Source: Phycisphaerales bacterium (GTDB lineage Bacteria; Planctomycetota; Phycisphaerae; Phycisphaerales; UBA1924). Taken from it: DNA of 5,690 nt. The position numbers and the translations under genes were made by a program. The stretch spans positions 1 to 5,690 of the forward strand of contig JAESUL010000339.1 in the NCBI GenBank assembly GCA_016763115.1. Direction: 5' to 3'. The notes beneath the pieces are model-generated. The model ran no database searches and had not been told where the DNA came from. It was given only the letters and a program-made list of their open reading frames with translations. How positions within the stretch are numbered: position 1 is the stretch's first letter; each line of letters starts with the position of its first letter. Positions 1-4,603 of this stretch are shown here, one piece after another.

Positions 1-134
1 CAGATATTTATTATTTTTTTAATTACGAGGTCTCTCAGACAGTAATAGGGTATGCCTAAGTAATTTTTATCCTTGCCCCTTAAGTTCTTATACTGGTTGT
101 TTGGACTGTAATGTTGGCGAAAATGGAAATTGAT
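1..134. other. AT-rich non-coding left edge
   Basis: No open frame here can be supported as a gene. All three forward frames meet stops within the first 60 bases. The stretch is T-rich and AT-rich and ends at the terminator just to the right, so it is probably the untranslated tail of a rightward transcript that begins outside the window. A TGTAAT hexamer at 107-112 resembles a -10 box, but no good -35 stands before it. Confidence 0.5.
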
Positions 135-162
135 AACCGCCTGCGAATCGCAGGCGGTTTTT
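135..162 (+). terminator. Rho-independent terminator, rightward
   Basis: Perfect inverted repeat CCGCCTGCGA (137-146) and TCGCAGGCGG (148-157), giving a GC-rich stem with a small loop once the innermost pairs open. It is followed directly by TTTTT (158-162). AA at 135-136 can pair with the first two Ts. The T-run is only on the plus-strand side, so it should end a rightward transcript from outside the window. The minus-strand side (TTATCAATTT) is a much weaker tail, but the hairpin may also help end the leftward gene whose stop codon is at 238. Confidence 0.85.
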
Positions 163-237
163 AGTTGGCAGAACTCGCAAAGTCATCTTGCACGGACCTA
201 AAGGGCAGAGTAGTCCTACAGCACGGCAGCATTGAGT

Positions 238-696
238 TCATTTTCGGGATCTTCGACGCAGACCCATGACTGAAGCGATTGCGAAGAATGAAACGGGGCC
301 CGGTGCTGGAACAATGGAAAAACTCGCGTTGCTCACATCGAAGTAGTCCGTGCCTGCATTGTCCATCCGAACACGGATCCAGACATCCTCGGCGTTGATA
401 TCCGGGAGCAACCAATCGTAGGTGTGGATGCTGTTGACGCTGGTATTGCCTGGTTCGAGGTCCATAGCGAGTTCGATCCATGAGCCGGTTGAACTCTCGG
501 TCGAGTACCAGATATCCCAGTTCTGCTGGTTGTGGCGGATATCAATTCCCCACTGGATTGTCAGGAACTCGCCGCTGTTGTACACTCCACCGCTATTGGG
601 TTCGAGCACCGTAATATGGGCCGATGTGGTGCTGGCAAGGAATGCAAGCCCCGCGGTAGCGGCGAATGAAGTTTTTCGAGTCGTCTTTGAGAACAT
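238..696 (-). CDS. Secreted PEP-CTERM-like beta-rich protein
   Basis: Predicted exported protein of 152 residues. The start is ATG at 696 because GGAGGGG (702-708) lies 5 nt upstream; an in-frame start 10 codons earlier has no such site. Residues 1-26 form a signal peptide: basic start, hydrophobic core FAATAGLAFLA, cleavage probably after STTSA. Residues 27-128 have the pattern of a bacterial Ig-like or Kre9/Knh1-like beta-sandwich: ITVLEPNSGGVY, LTIQWG, IWYSTES, DWLLPDINAEDVWIRVR and a closing YFDVSNASFSI. The tail reads VPAPGP (129-134), then a hydrophobic stretch, then RRRSRK. This fits PEP-CTERM sorting signals, in which the tail is thought to be processed by an exosortase so that the protein ends at the outer surface or outside the cell. 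No catalytic residues are evident and the specific role is unknown. It is monocistronic, with its own promoter at 763-791. Confidence 0.85.
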   Translation of the reverse strand: MFSKTTRKTSFAATAGLAFLASTTSAHITVLEPNSGGVYNSGEFLTIQWGIDIRHNQQNWDIWYSTESSTGSWIELAMDLEPGNTSVNSIHTYDWLLPDINAEDVWIRVRMDNAGTDYFDVSNASFSIVPAPGPVSFFAIASVMGLRRRSRK

Positions 697-720
697 AGGT
701 ACCCCTCCGATCGGTGTGCC

Positions 721-740
721 CGGCATTCAACGCAATGCCG
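721..740 (-). promoter_or_regulatory. 5'-leader hairpin of the PEP-CTERM-like gene
   Basis: CGGCATT (721-727) and AATGCCG (734-740) form a perfect 7-bp stem around a 6-nt loop. It lies within the predicted untranslated leader, between the promoter and the Shine-Dalgarno site (702-708), and ends 12 nt before that site. It could stabilise the message or affect ribosome access. The role is inferred and no known riboswitch class is recognised. Confidence 0.5.
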
Positions 741-762
741 AGGCTCTTACCGATTCAGGGCA

Positions 763-791
763 AGCATACTACGGATATGGGAGATTGCCAA
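763..791 (-). promoter_or_regulatory. Sigma70-like promoter for the PEP-CTERM-like gene
   Basis: Read on the minus strand, TTGGCA (786-791, 5 of 6 to the -35 consensus), a 17-bp spacer, then TATGCT (763-768, 4 of 6). Transcription would start near 756, giving a leader of about 60 nt that contains the 721-740 hairpin. Confidence 0.6.
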
Positions 792-866
792 GAATATCAG
801 ACGATGATTCTTATTACGGGCACCCGGCGGTTTTTTTCTGTGTGTGAATGCTGATAGACTCTCACT

Positions 867-1097
867 ATGCTTGGGTTGCGCCCGAACTGTGAATGCTGTG
901 ATTGCGATCTGCCCGCAGATTCACCGGAGGCGATGATCTGTAGCTTTGAGTGCACCTTCTGCCGATCGTGTGTGGAAACACGGTTGAACAAGGTATGCCC
1001 CAACTGCGGCGGCGGATTCGAGAGACGCCCGATTCGTCGGGCAAAAATGCTGAATAAATACTCCACATCGACCAAGCGTGTGTCTCAGCGGTGCTGA
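867..1097 (+). CDS. DUF1272 small zinc-ribbon-like protein
   Basis: A 76-residue protein matching the DUF1272 pattern almost from end to end: LGLRPNCECCDCDLP near the start, then SPEAMICSFECTFCRSC, CPNCGG at 44-49, RRPIRR, and an STKRV tail. Cysteines at 8, 10, 11, 13, 25, 29, 32, 35, 44 and 47 form several CxxC-type pairs, so it probably binds zinc. The molecular function of the family is not established. The ATG at 867 gives the usual family N-terminus, though no clear Shine-Dalgarno site precedes it. Its last 13 bases overlap the end of the endonuclease gene on the other strand. The protein still has the family's normal C-terminus, so the overlap has not truncated it. Confidence 0.92.
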   Translation: MLGLRPNCECCDCDLPADSPEAMICSFECTFCRSCVETRLNKVCPNCGGGFERRPIRRAKMLNKYSTSTKRVSQRC

Positions 1098-1933
1098 TTG
1101 TGATAAGCGACGACCCATCCCTGAACTATTTCAGGGAGCCTTTCGGTCACTTCTGATCCAAAGAGAACTTCGTCAACATAACCCATATGCAGCATGTCAA
1201 TGATTCGGCAGAGATACGGTTTGCCCATGTTCCACCATGTAAAATGGGCATCGATCATGAGCAGGTGGATAATTTTTATCTGTTCGTGTTCCGAGAGTTC
1301 TTCTAGTTCCATTCCATCAAGGAGGGTCTCATAGACACCGCCGGCGACACGGCTTCCAAATGTGGTGGTGTAGTAGTATTCTTTGATTTCCCATATTGAG
1401 ATTGGATTTACAACACTTGGAAAGGCGCCGTCAACACGACGGGCGAGCGTTCGCAAGGGCTGACCGTCTTGGGTGATGGTCGTCAACTCGCGTGGGTCGA
1501 AGTTGCAAGGAAGTCCATTTGTATTCGCTTCAACAATCATATTGATGATGCAGGTAAAGAAGGCGTGCTCTTTCTTTTCGCCCCTCTGTTTATTCATCGG
1601 AAGTGGGCATTTGGGATTCAGTTGCCTCTTCAGTTTATTGAACTCTGCTTTCGCTTTCTTAGCGTCCATGAGCCTCGGTTCGACATAGGTGTTGAGTACT
1701 TCAGCGCGGTACTCAAAATATTGGATGAGATCTCGTCCAAAGCGTGTTGGTGTATTATTGGCGTTTACCAAGTGGTGTGTAGAGAGATCAATTTTGTGGT
1801 ATGCTTTGAGGATATCGTCCATTGAAGGGACAATGACATCGCCTTTTTTGCTGTAGCCGACATATTGCCCGATGGTTCGGACATTTGCCCAGAAGTGCTT
1901 TGGTTGCTCGAGAAAGCGTTGGTCTGGAATCAT
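1085..1933 (-). CDS. Predicted PD-(D/E)XK type II restriction endonuclease
   Basis: A 282-residue cytoplasmic protein with no signal peptide or membrane segment. Two signs mark it as a nuclease. First, residues 166-184 read RRVDGAFPS followed by ISIWEIK, giving Asp168, Glu182 and Lys184 in the D-x13-E-x-K spacing of PD-(D/E)XK enzymes. A helix-like segment (EHAFFTCIINMIVEAN, 122-137) precedes this and may supply a further acidic residue such as Glu135. Second, it sits beside an Xre regulator and an adenine methyltransferase. The ATG at 1933 overlaps the regulator's stop codon (ATGA, 1930-1933). GAGGAA (1942-1947), inside the regulator gene, is the likely ribosome site, so translation is probably coupled. 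Its stop overlaps the DUF1272 gene by 13 bp. I do not recognise the endonuclease family or its target site. A DNA-binding or nicking role other than a classical type II enzyme is possible. Confidence 0.75.
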   Translation of the reverse strand: MIPDQRFLEQPKHFWANVRTIGQYVGYSKKGDVIVPSMDDILKAYHKIDLSTHHLVNANNTPTRFGRDLIQYFEYRAEVLNTYVEPRLMDAKKAKAEFNKLKRQLNPKCPLPMNKQRGEKKEHAFFTCIINMIVEANTNGLPCNFDPRELTTITQDGQPLRTLARRVDGAFPSVVNPISIWEIKEYYYTTTFGSRVAGGVYETLLDGMELEELSEHEQIKIIHLLMIDAHFTWWNMGKPYLCRIIDMLHMGYVDEVLFGSEVTERLPEIVQGWVVAYHNQHR

Positions 1934-2172
1934 CTTTCTGATTCCTCGTAACGATGGATAAACTCTTGCAGGGAGATTCCGAGGGCGGAGCAGACTTGTT
2001 CCAGTTCAAGGAGATCGAGGCAGCGTTCGCCGGATTCGTACTTGCTGACAAACGACTGGGGGCTGGCGAGCTTGTCCGCAAGATCGACTTGGCGTAGCCC
2101 GGCATCATCGCGCACTTGGCGGAGCAGATTTTGAAGCCGCTTGAGTTTGAGGGAATGCAAGGATCGTTCCAT
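1930..2172 (-). CDS. Xre-family HTH regulator (C-protein-like) of the R-M system
   Basis: An 80-residue protein made almost entirely of one Cro/C1-type helix-turn-helix domain. The pattern DDAGLRQVDLADKLASPQS then FVSKYESGER is typical: helix 2 around 27-35, recognition helix around 38-46, followed by LDLLELEQVCSALGI. Small regulators like this often control restriction-modification loci so that methylation is in place before cutting starts. The likely target is the palindrome at 2201-2219, immediately upstream. The ATG at 2172 was chosen because it begins the normal domain; the open frame runs further upstream, but there it would cover the divergent promoter region. No Shine-Dalgarno site precedes this ATG (TAGCCTTCCACACC), so the message may have a very short leader. 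The gene overlaps the endonuclease start by 4 bp, forming a two-gene operon. Confidence 0.85.
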   Translation of the reverse strand: MERSLHSLKLKRLQNLLRQVRDDAGLRQVDLADKLASPQSFVSKYESGERCLDLLELEQVCSALGISLQEFIHRYEESER

Positions 2173-2193
2173 GGTGTGGAAGGCTAGGCATAC

Positions 2194-2222
2194 TTGACAA
2201 ATATCCAAAATTGGGATATGGT
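2194..2222 (+). promoter_or_regulatory. Sigma70-like promoter for the methyltransferase
   Basis: TTGACA (2194-2199, perfect -35), a 17-bp spacer, then TATGGT (2217-2222, 4 of 6 to the -10 consensus). Transcription would start near 2229, about 19 nt before the methyltransferase ATG. The spacer is largely filled by the palindrome at 2201-2219, so a protein bound there would block RNA polymerase. I could not find a convincing promoter for the regulator on the other strand. Confidence 0.6.
2201..2219. promoter_or_regulatory. Operator-like palindrome between regulator and methyltransferase
   Basis: ATATCC (2201-2206) and GGATAT (2214-2219) are perfect inverted arms. The centre also pairs except for one position, giving a 19-bp near-perfect dyad. 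It lies in the 75-bp divergent gap, between the -35 and -10 of the methyltransferase promoter and about 30 bp upstream of the regulator start. This placement suits a dimeric HTH repressor acting on both directions. The sequence does not resemble the GACT/AGTC half-sites of classical C-boxes. The role is inferred from position and symmetry. Confidence 0.6.
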
Positions 2223-2247
2223 CAGGTGAATCGAAAGGTGGTGTGCA

Positions 2248-3132
2248 ATGGGTACACAAACAGATCTCTTTGGTCAAACGGTCACGATGTACTCTCGCCC
2301 GGCTTGCGGTGGGTTGTTGAAGTGGATTGGCAATAAGTACAAAATGGCGGAGGAGATCTGCTCCCATTTTCCTACTGAGTACGGAGTTTTTTATGAGGTC
2401 TTTGCGGGGAGTGCCTCGGTTTTGGCGACAGTTGCTCCCCAGCGTGGGGTTGGTTCGGATACATTTGGTCCATCGATCGAGATTTGGCAGACGCTGCAGA
2501 GTGATCCTGAGCTACTCAAGGAATGGTATCGTGAGCGATGGGATCGGTTGATGGCTGGCGATCATCGTGAGCGGTATGAAGAAGTGAAAGCTTCCTACAA
2601 CGCAAATCCAAATGGTGCGGACTTCTTGTTTTTGACTCGCTCGTGCTATGGCGGTGTGATTCGGTTCCGCAAAGCAGATGGGTACATGTCCACTCCGTGT
2701 GGTCCACATAGACCAATTCCGCCCGAGTCCTTTGCTCGTCGAGTAGATGAATGGCATCGTCGGCTCATCAACTGCATTTTTCAGCAGGCTGATTATCGAG
2801 AGGTGATGTCCCAAGCCCAGAGCGGCGATCTTGTGTATTGCGATCCGCCCTATACCCATTCTCAATCAATCCTCTACGGAGCACAGGATTTTCATCTTGA
2901 ACAGTTATTTGTGCAGATTGCGGAGTGCAAAGAACGGGGCGTCTTTGTAGCATTGAGCATTGATGGTACTAAGATGTCCGGCGGGCTTGTTTGCGATCTT
3001 CCGATTCCTGTCGGGCTCTTCGAGCAAGAGATCTCGATTCGTGTTGGGCGTTCAATGCTCAAGCGGTTTCAGATGAACGGGCAGAGCCTTGAAGGGCACG
3101 AGGTCACTGATCGACTTTTATTGACCTATTGA
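2248..3132 (+). CDS. D12-class N6-adenine DNA methyltransferase
   Basis: A 294-residue enzyme that should transfer a methyl group from S-adenosylmethionine to N6 of adenine in a specific DNA site, protecting the genome from the neighbouring endonuclease. The motif order is that of the alpha (D12/Dam-like) class: motif X at 23-33 (LLKWIGNKYKM), SAM-binding motif I at 48-57 (FYEVFAGSAS), a target-recognition region between about 75 and 185 that includes CYGGVIRFRKADGYMSTPCG (133-152), and catalytic motif IV DPPY at 199-202. The length is normal for the class. The ATG at 2248 is supported by AAAGGTGG (2234-2241), 6 nt upstream. The stop overlaps the kdsA stop by 15 bp. Motif I differs from classical Dam (FVEPFxGG), so GATC specificity should not be assumed. 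Confidence 0.93.
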   Translation: MGTQTDLFGQTVTMYSRPACGGLLKWIGNKYKMAEEICSHFPTEYGVFYEVFAGSASVLATVAPQRGVGSDTFGPSIEIWQTLQSDPELLKEWYRERWDRLMAGDHRERYEEVKASYNANPNGADFLFLTRSCYGGVIRFRKADGYMSTPCGPHRPIPPESFARRVDEWHRRLINCIFQQADYREVMSQAQSGDLVYCDPPYTHSQSILYGAQDFHLEQLFVQIAECKERGVFVALSIDGTKMSGGLVCDLPIPVGLFEQEISIRVGRSMLKRFQMNGQSLEGHEVTDRLLLTY

Positions 3133-3990
3133 TTTCTTGGCAATCGCTGCCGCTTGGGCAATTACCTGCTCGAAAGCATCGAAATCCAACTGCGTTGCGC
3201 CGTCGGACCAGGCTTCTTTCGGGTTTGGGTGGCATTCGACAAAGAGGGCGTGCACACCGATCGCCGTTGCGGCTTTGGCGAGGTGCTCTGCGCGATCGGG
3301 GCGGCCTCCGGTTTGTTCGCCGCTGCCGGGCAGTTGGGTTGAATGGGTGACATCAAAGCACACCGGGGGCGGGCCGAGGGCGGTGAATGAGGTGCAATCC
3401 AGTTCCATCATGTCGGCGATGCCGATGAAGTCATTGACGAGCCGGTGGTACCCGAAGAAGGTGCCTCGCTCGGTGAGCATGAGGTTGTCGCACCCGGCTT
3501 CGGTGGCTTTGCGGACCGGGCCGACCATCTCGCCGGGTGAAAGGAACTGCCCCTTTTTAATATTCAATCCACGCCCGTGTGCTTTGGCGGCTTGGGCCGA
3601 GGCGACCACCAGATCCGTTTGTCGGCACAAGAACGCGGGGATCTGGATCAGGTCTACGACGGCAGCGATTGCGTCGGCCTGCTCGGGGGCGTGGATGTCG
3701 GTGGTGGTGGGGATGCCAAGTTCTTGTTTGATGGCGGCGAAATGCTCGAGCCCCTGCTCGATCCCGTTGCCTCGCTTGGAACTGATCGAGGAGCGATTGG
3801 CTTTGTCGAAACTGGCCTTGAAGATGTAGGGCAGGTCGAGGGAATCGCAGACGGCTTTGCAATGTTTCCCGACCTCAATCCCCATTTCGAGCGATTCGAG
3901 GGTACACGGGCCTGCGATGATGGCGAGGGGCTGGGCGGGCCCGATGCGGATTTGGGCGACAGAACACAATCGTGGTGGAGTCTGGGTCAT
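3118..3990 (-). CDS. kdsA: 3-deoxy-8-phosphooctulonate synthase (Kdo8P synthase), metal-dependent type
   Basis: A cytoplasmic TIM-barrel enzyme that condenses phosphoenolpyruvate with D-arabinose 5-phosphate to give Kdo-8-phosphate and phosphate, an early step in making the Kdo of lipopolysaccharide. Counted from ATG at 3990 it has 290 residues, close to the usual 280-290. Family signatures are IIAGPCTLES near the start, FKASFDKANRSS at 57-68, GLNIKKGQFLSP, DVTHSTQLPG and FVECHPNP. Cys29 in AGPC, with His216, Glu252 and Asp263, matches the four metal ligands of metal-dependent enzymes such as that of Aquifex; the E. coli metal-free type has Asn in place of the Cys. A TTG two codons upstream is a less likely start. 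Neither start has a Shine-Dalgarno site; the leader is C-rich. A G-quadruplex motif abuts the start on the template strand. Confidence 0.97.
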   Translation of the reverse strand: MTQTPPRLCSVAQIRIGPAQPLAIIAGPCTLESLEMGIEVGKHCKAVCDSLDLPYIFKASFDKANRSSISSKRGNGIEQGLEHFAAIKQELGIPTTTDIHAPEQADAIAAVVDLIQIPAFLCRQTDLVVASAQAAKAHGRGLNIKKGQFLSPGEMVGPVRKATEAGCDNLMLTERGTFFGYHRLVNDFIGIADMMELDCTSFTALGPPPVCFDVTHSTQLPGSGEQTGGRPDRAEHLAKAATAIGVHALFVECHPNPKEAWSDGATQLDFDAFEQVIAQAAAIAKKSIGQ

Positions 3991-4012
3991 GGGCAAGGGT
4001 AGGGGGTCGGGG
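3991..4012 (+). other. G-quadruplex motif abutting the kdsA start codon
   Basis: On the plus strand, four G-runs are separated by short loops: GGG (3991-3993), CAA, GGG (3997-3999), TA, GGGGG (4002-4006), TC, GGGG (4009-4012). This satisfies the G3+N1-7 rule four times. A further GGG lies at 3984-3986. The motif is on the template strand of kdsA, so it could form in DNA but not in the mRNA, whose leader is correspondingly C-rich. Confidence 0.6.
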
Positions 4013-4023
4013 AGTGGATAACC

Positions 4024-4049
4024 GGGGTTTTAGGTTTGGGGCAAACCCC
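4024..4049. repeat. Overlapping alternative hairpins in the kdsA upstream region
   Basis: GGGGTTT (4024-4030) can pair with AAACCCC (4043-4049), a perfect 7-bp stem. Within it, GGTTTG (4033-4038) can pair with CAAACC (4042-4047) around a 3-nt loop. The two stems share AAACC and so exclude each other. If the kdsA transcript starts upstream of here, this would lie in its leader. No T-run follows, so it is not an obvious terminator. Confidence 0.4.
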
Positions 4050-4075
4050 CCAGAATGTGTTGAATGGGGCAGTAT

Positions 4076-4090
4076 TGTGTATAATTACAC
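4076..4090 (+). promoter_or_regulatory. TATAAT box embedded in a GTGTA/TACAC dyad
   Basis: A perfect -10 hexamer TATAAT at 4080-4085 sits inside the inverted repeat GTGTA-TAAT-TACAC (4077-4090). The ten bases TGTGTATAAT (4076-4085) are nearly repeated as TGTGTATGAT at 4316-4325, in front of the tRNA. No convincing -35 is present; TTGAAT at 4060-4065 is only 14 bp away. It could be a promoter for the structured region to the right, an operator, or both. Confidence 0.45.
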
Positions 4091-4103
4091 ACAAAGATAG
4101 AGA

Positions 4104-4225
4104 CATCGGGGTGGTGAATTGGTAAGGTGCGTGTCTGAATCACTCCCCTCTCGAGATCGCAGCGAAACCGCTGTGAGGCATTCAAGCCCGTCCACCTGCA
4201 CCAGTGACGGGCACCCCAATTGATG
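4104..4225 (+). ncRNA. Candidate structured RNA of unknown family
   Basis: This gene-free stretch folds unusually well. CATC (4104-4107) plus GGGGTG (4108-4113) pair with CACCCC (4212-4217) and GATG (4222-4225), closing the element apart from a 4-nt bulge. Directly stacked on this is CCCGTC (4187-4192) with GACGGG (4206-4211). A third hairpin is CGCAGCG (4158-4164), loop AAAC, CGCTGTG (4169-4175). The GGGG at 4108-4111 could instead pair with CCCC at 4145-4148, continuing as GTGA (4114-4117) with TCAC (4140-4143), so two exclusive folds are possible. A TATAAT box lies about 20 nt upstream. Fragments look tRNA-like (GGTGGTGAATTGGTA; CCACCTGCACCA), but no complete cloverleaf forms on either strand. 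The strand is chosen from the TATAAT box. A pseudo-tRNA or plain intergenic hairpins remain possible. Confidence 0.35.
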
Positions 4226-4238
4226 TTTCTCGCTCGCA

Positions 4239-4283
4239 CCGCCAAGAATCCAGTCTTGGCGGGCGATCTCGCGCGCCGAGATT
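4239..4283. repeat. Pair of strong hairpins between the candidate RNA and tRNA-Val
   Basis: The first stem is perfect over 9 bp: CCGCCAAGA (4239-4247) with TCTTGGCGG (4254-4262) around a 6-nt loop. The second is GATCTCG (4265-4271) with CGAGATT (4277-4283), 7 bp with one G-T pair and loop CGCGC. Neither is followed by a T-run on the plus strand. They may be the 3' part of the candidate RNA, a Rho-assisted stop, or a protection element. Confidence 0.45.
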
Positions 4284-4297
4284 GTGTGTTTGGGTGC

Positions 4298-4325
4298 GTG
4301 ACTCGTTCATGTTGGTGTGTATGAT
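4298..4325 (+). promoter_or_regulatory. Promoter of tRNA-Val
   Basis: GTGACT (4298-4303, 4 of 6 to the -35 consensus), a 16-bp spacer, and TATGAT (4320-4325, 5 of 6 to the -10). Transcription would start around 4332, only about 3 nt before the mature tRNA 5' end, so the precursor would have a very short leader. Confidence 0.55.
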
Positions 4326-4334
4326 TTGGTCCTT

Positions 4335-4408
4335 GGGCGAGTAGCTCAGTTGGCTAGAGCGTTCGCCTTACACGCGAAATGTCGTGGGTTCGAGTCCCTC
4401 CTCGCCTA
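4335..4408 (+). tRNA. tRNA-Val (anticodon UAC)
   Basis: A 74-nt cloverleaf decoding valine GUA and related codons. The acceptor stem GGGCGAG pairs with CTCGCCT (one G-U at the end). The D arm is GCTC/GAGC with loop AGTTGGCTA, and the anticodon stem is TTCGC/GCGAA. The anticodon loop CTTACAC (4367-4373) has TAC at 4369-4371. The T arm is GTGGG/CCCTC with loop TTCGAGT, and A4408 is the discriminator base. CCA is not encoded, so it must be added after processing. The T stem contains one T-T mismatch (4385 with 4399). The gene has its own promoter and terminator. Confidence 0.95.
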
Positions 4409-4442
4409 TATACGCCTGACCGTAAGGAAGGGCACCAAGCAG

Positions 4443-4480
4443 CAAGGATTAGCCGATGTGCTGGTCCTTGTTTCGTTTTT
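4443..4480 (+). terminator. Rho-independent terminator after tRNA-Val
   Basis: An 11-bp stem CAAGGATTAGC (4443-4453) with GCTGGTCCTTG (4460-4470), including two G-T pairs, loop CGATGT, then TTTCGTTTTT (4471-4480). It lies about 35 nt after the tRNA and separates that transcript from waaA. Between here and the waaA start (4481-4603) I see no gene and no convincing promoter. Confidence 0.8.
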
Positions 4481-4603
4481 GAGATCAATAAACGATCGGC
4501 ACCGGAGAGAACGCTTGGCCGCACGGTTTGGCGTGCTGAAACGGCAGGATATCTTGTGCACCTTGAACTCTTCAGCCAAGGGTGTTCATCAGCGAACCAG
4601 CAC

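Noticed and set aside
817..837. GC-rich stretch followed by seven Ts, as a terminator
   Set aside because: The only inverted arms, CGGG and CCCG, leave a 2-nt loop, which cannot form a stable hairpin.
422..847. 141-codon plus-strand open frame opposite the PEP-CTERM-like gene
   Set aside because: The minus-strand reading has a signal peptide, a coherent domain, a sorting tail, a promoter and a ribosome site; the plus reading has none of these.
2173..2367. N-terminal extension of the HTH regulator to 145 residues
   Set aside because: The extra 65 residues have no domain character and would run across the divergent promoter and the start of the methyltransferase gene. The ATG at 2172 begins a normal Xre domain.
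2248..3132. Calling the methyltransferase a Dam (GATC) enzyme
   Set aside because: It is D12 class, but motif I and the target-recognition region differ from Dam, and the paired endonuclease is not recognisably of the MboI/DpnII type. The site cannot be read from the sequence.
3137..3829. Long open frame (230 codons) on the plus strand opposite kdsA, plus several others nearby
   Set aside because: They lie wholly inside kdsA on the other strand, and the translations have no recognisable domain. GC-rich codon use in kdsA keeps the opposite frames open.
4104..4225. A tRNA-Leu reading on the plus strand, or a tRNA-Ser(UGA) reading on the minus strand
   Set aside because: Plus: the CACCTGC acceptor arm has no GCAGGTG partner and the T stem does not pair. 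Minus: the CTTGAAT loop lacks a proper 5-bp anticodon stem and no T arm follows the variable-arm-like hairpin. Kept only as an unassigned structured RNA.
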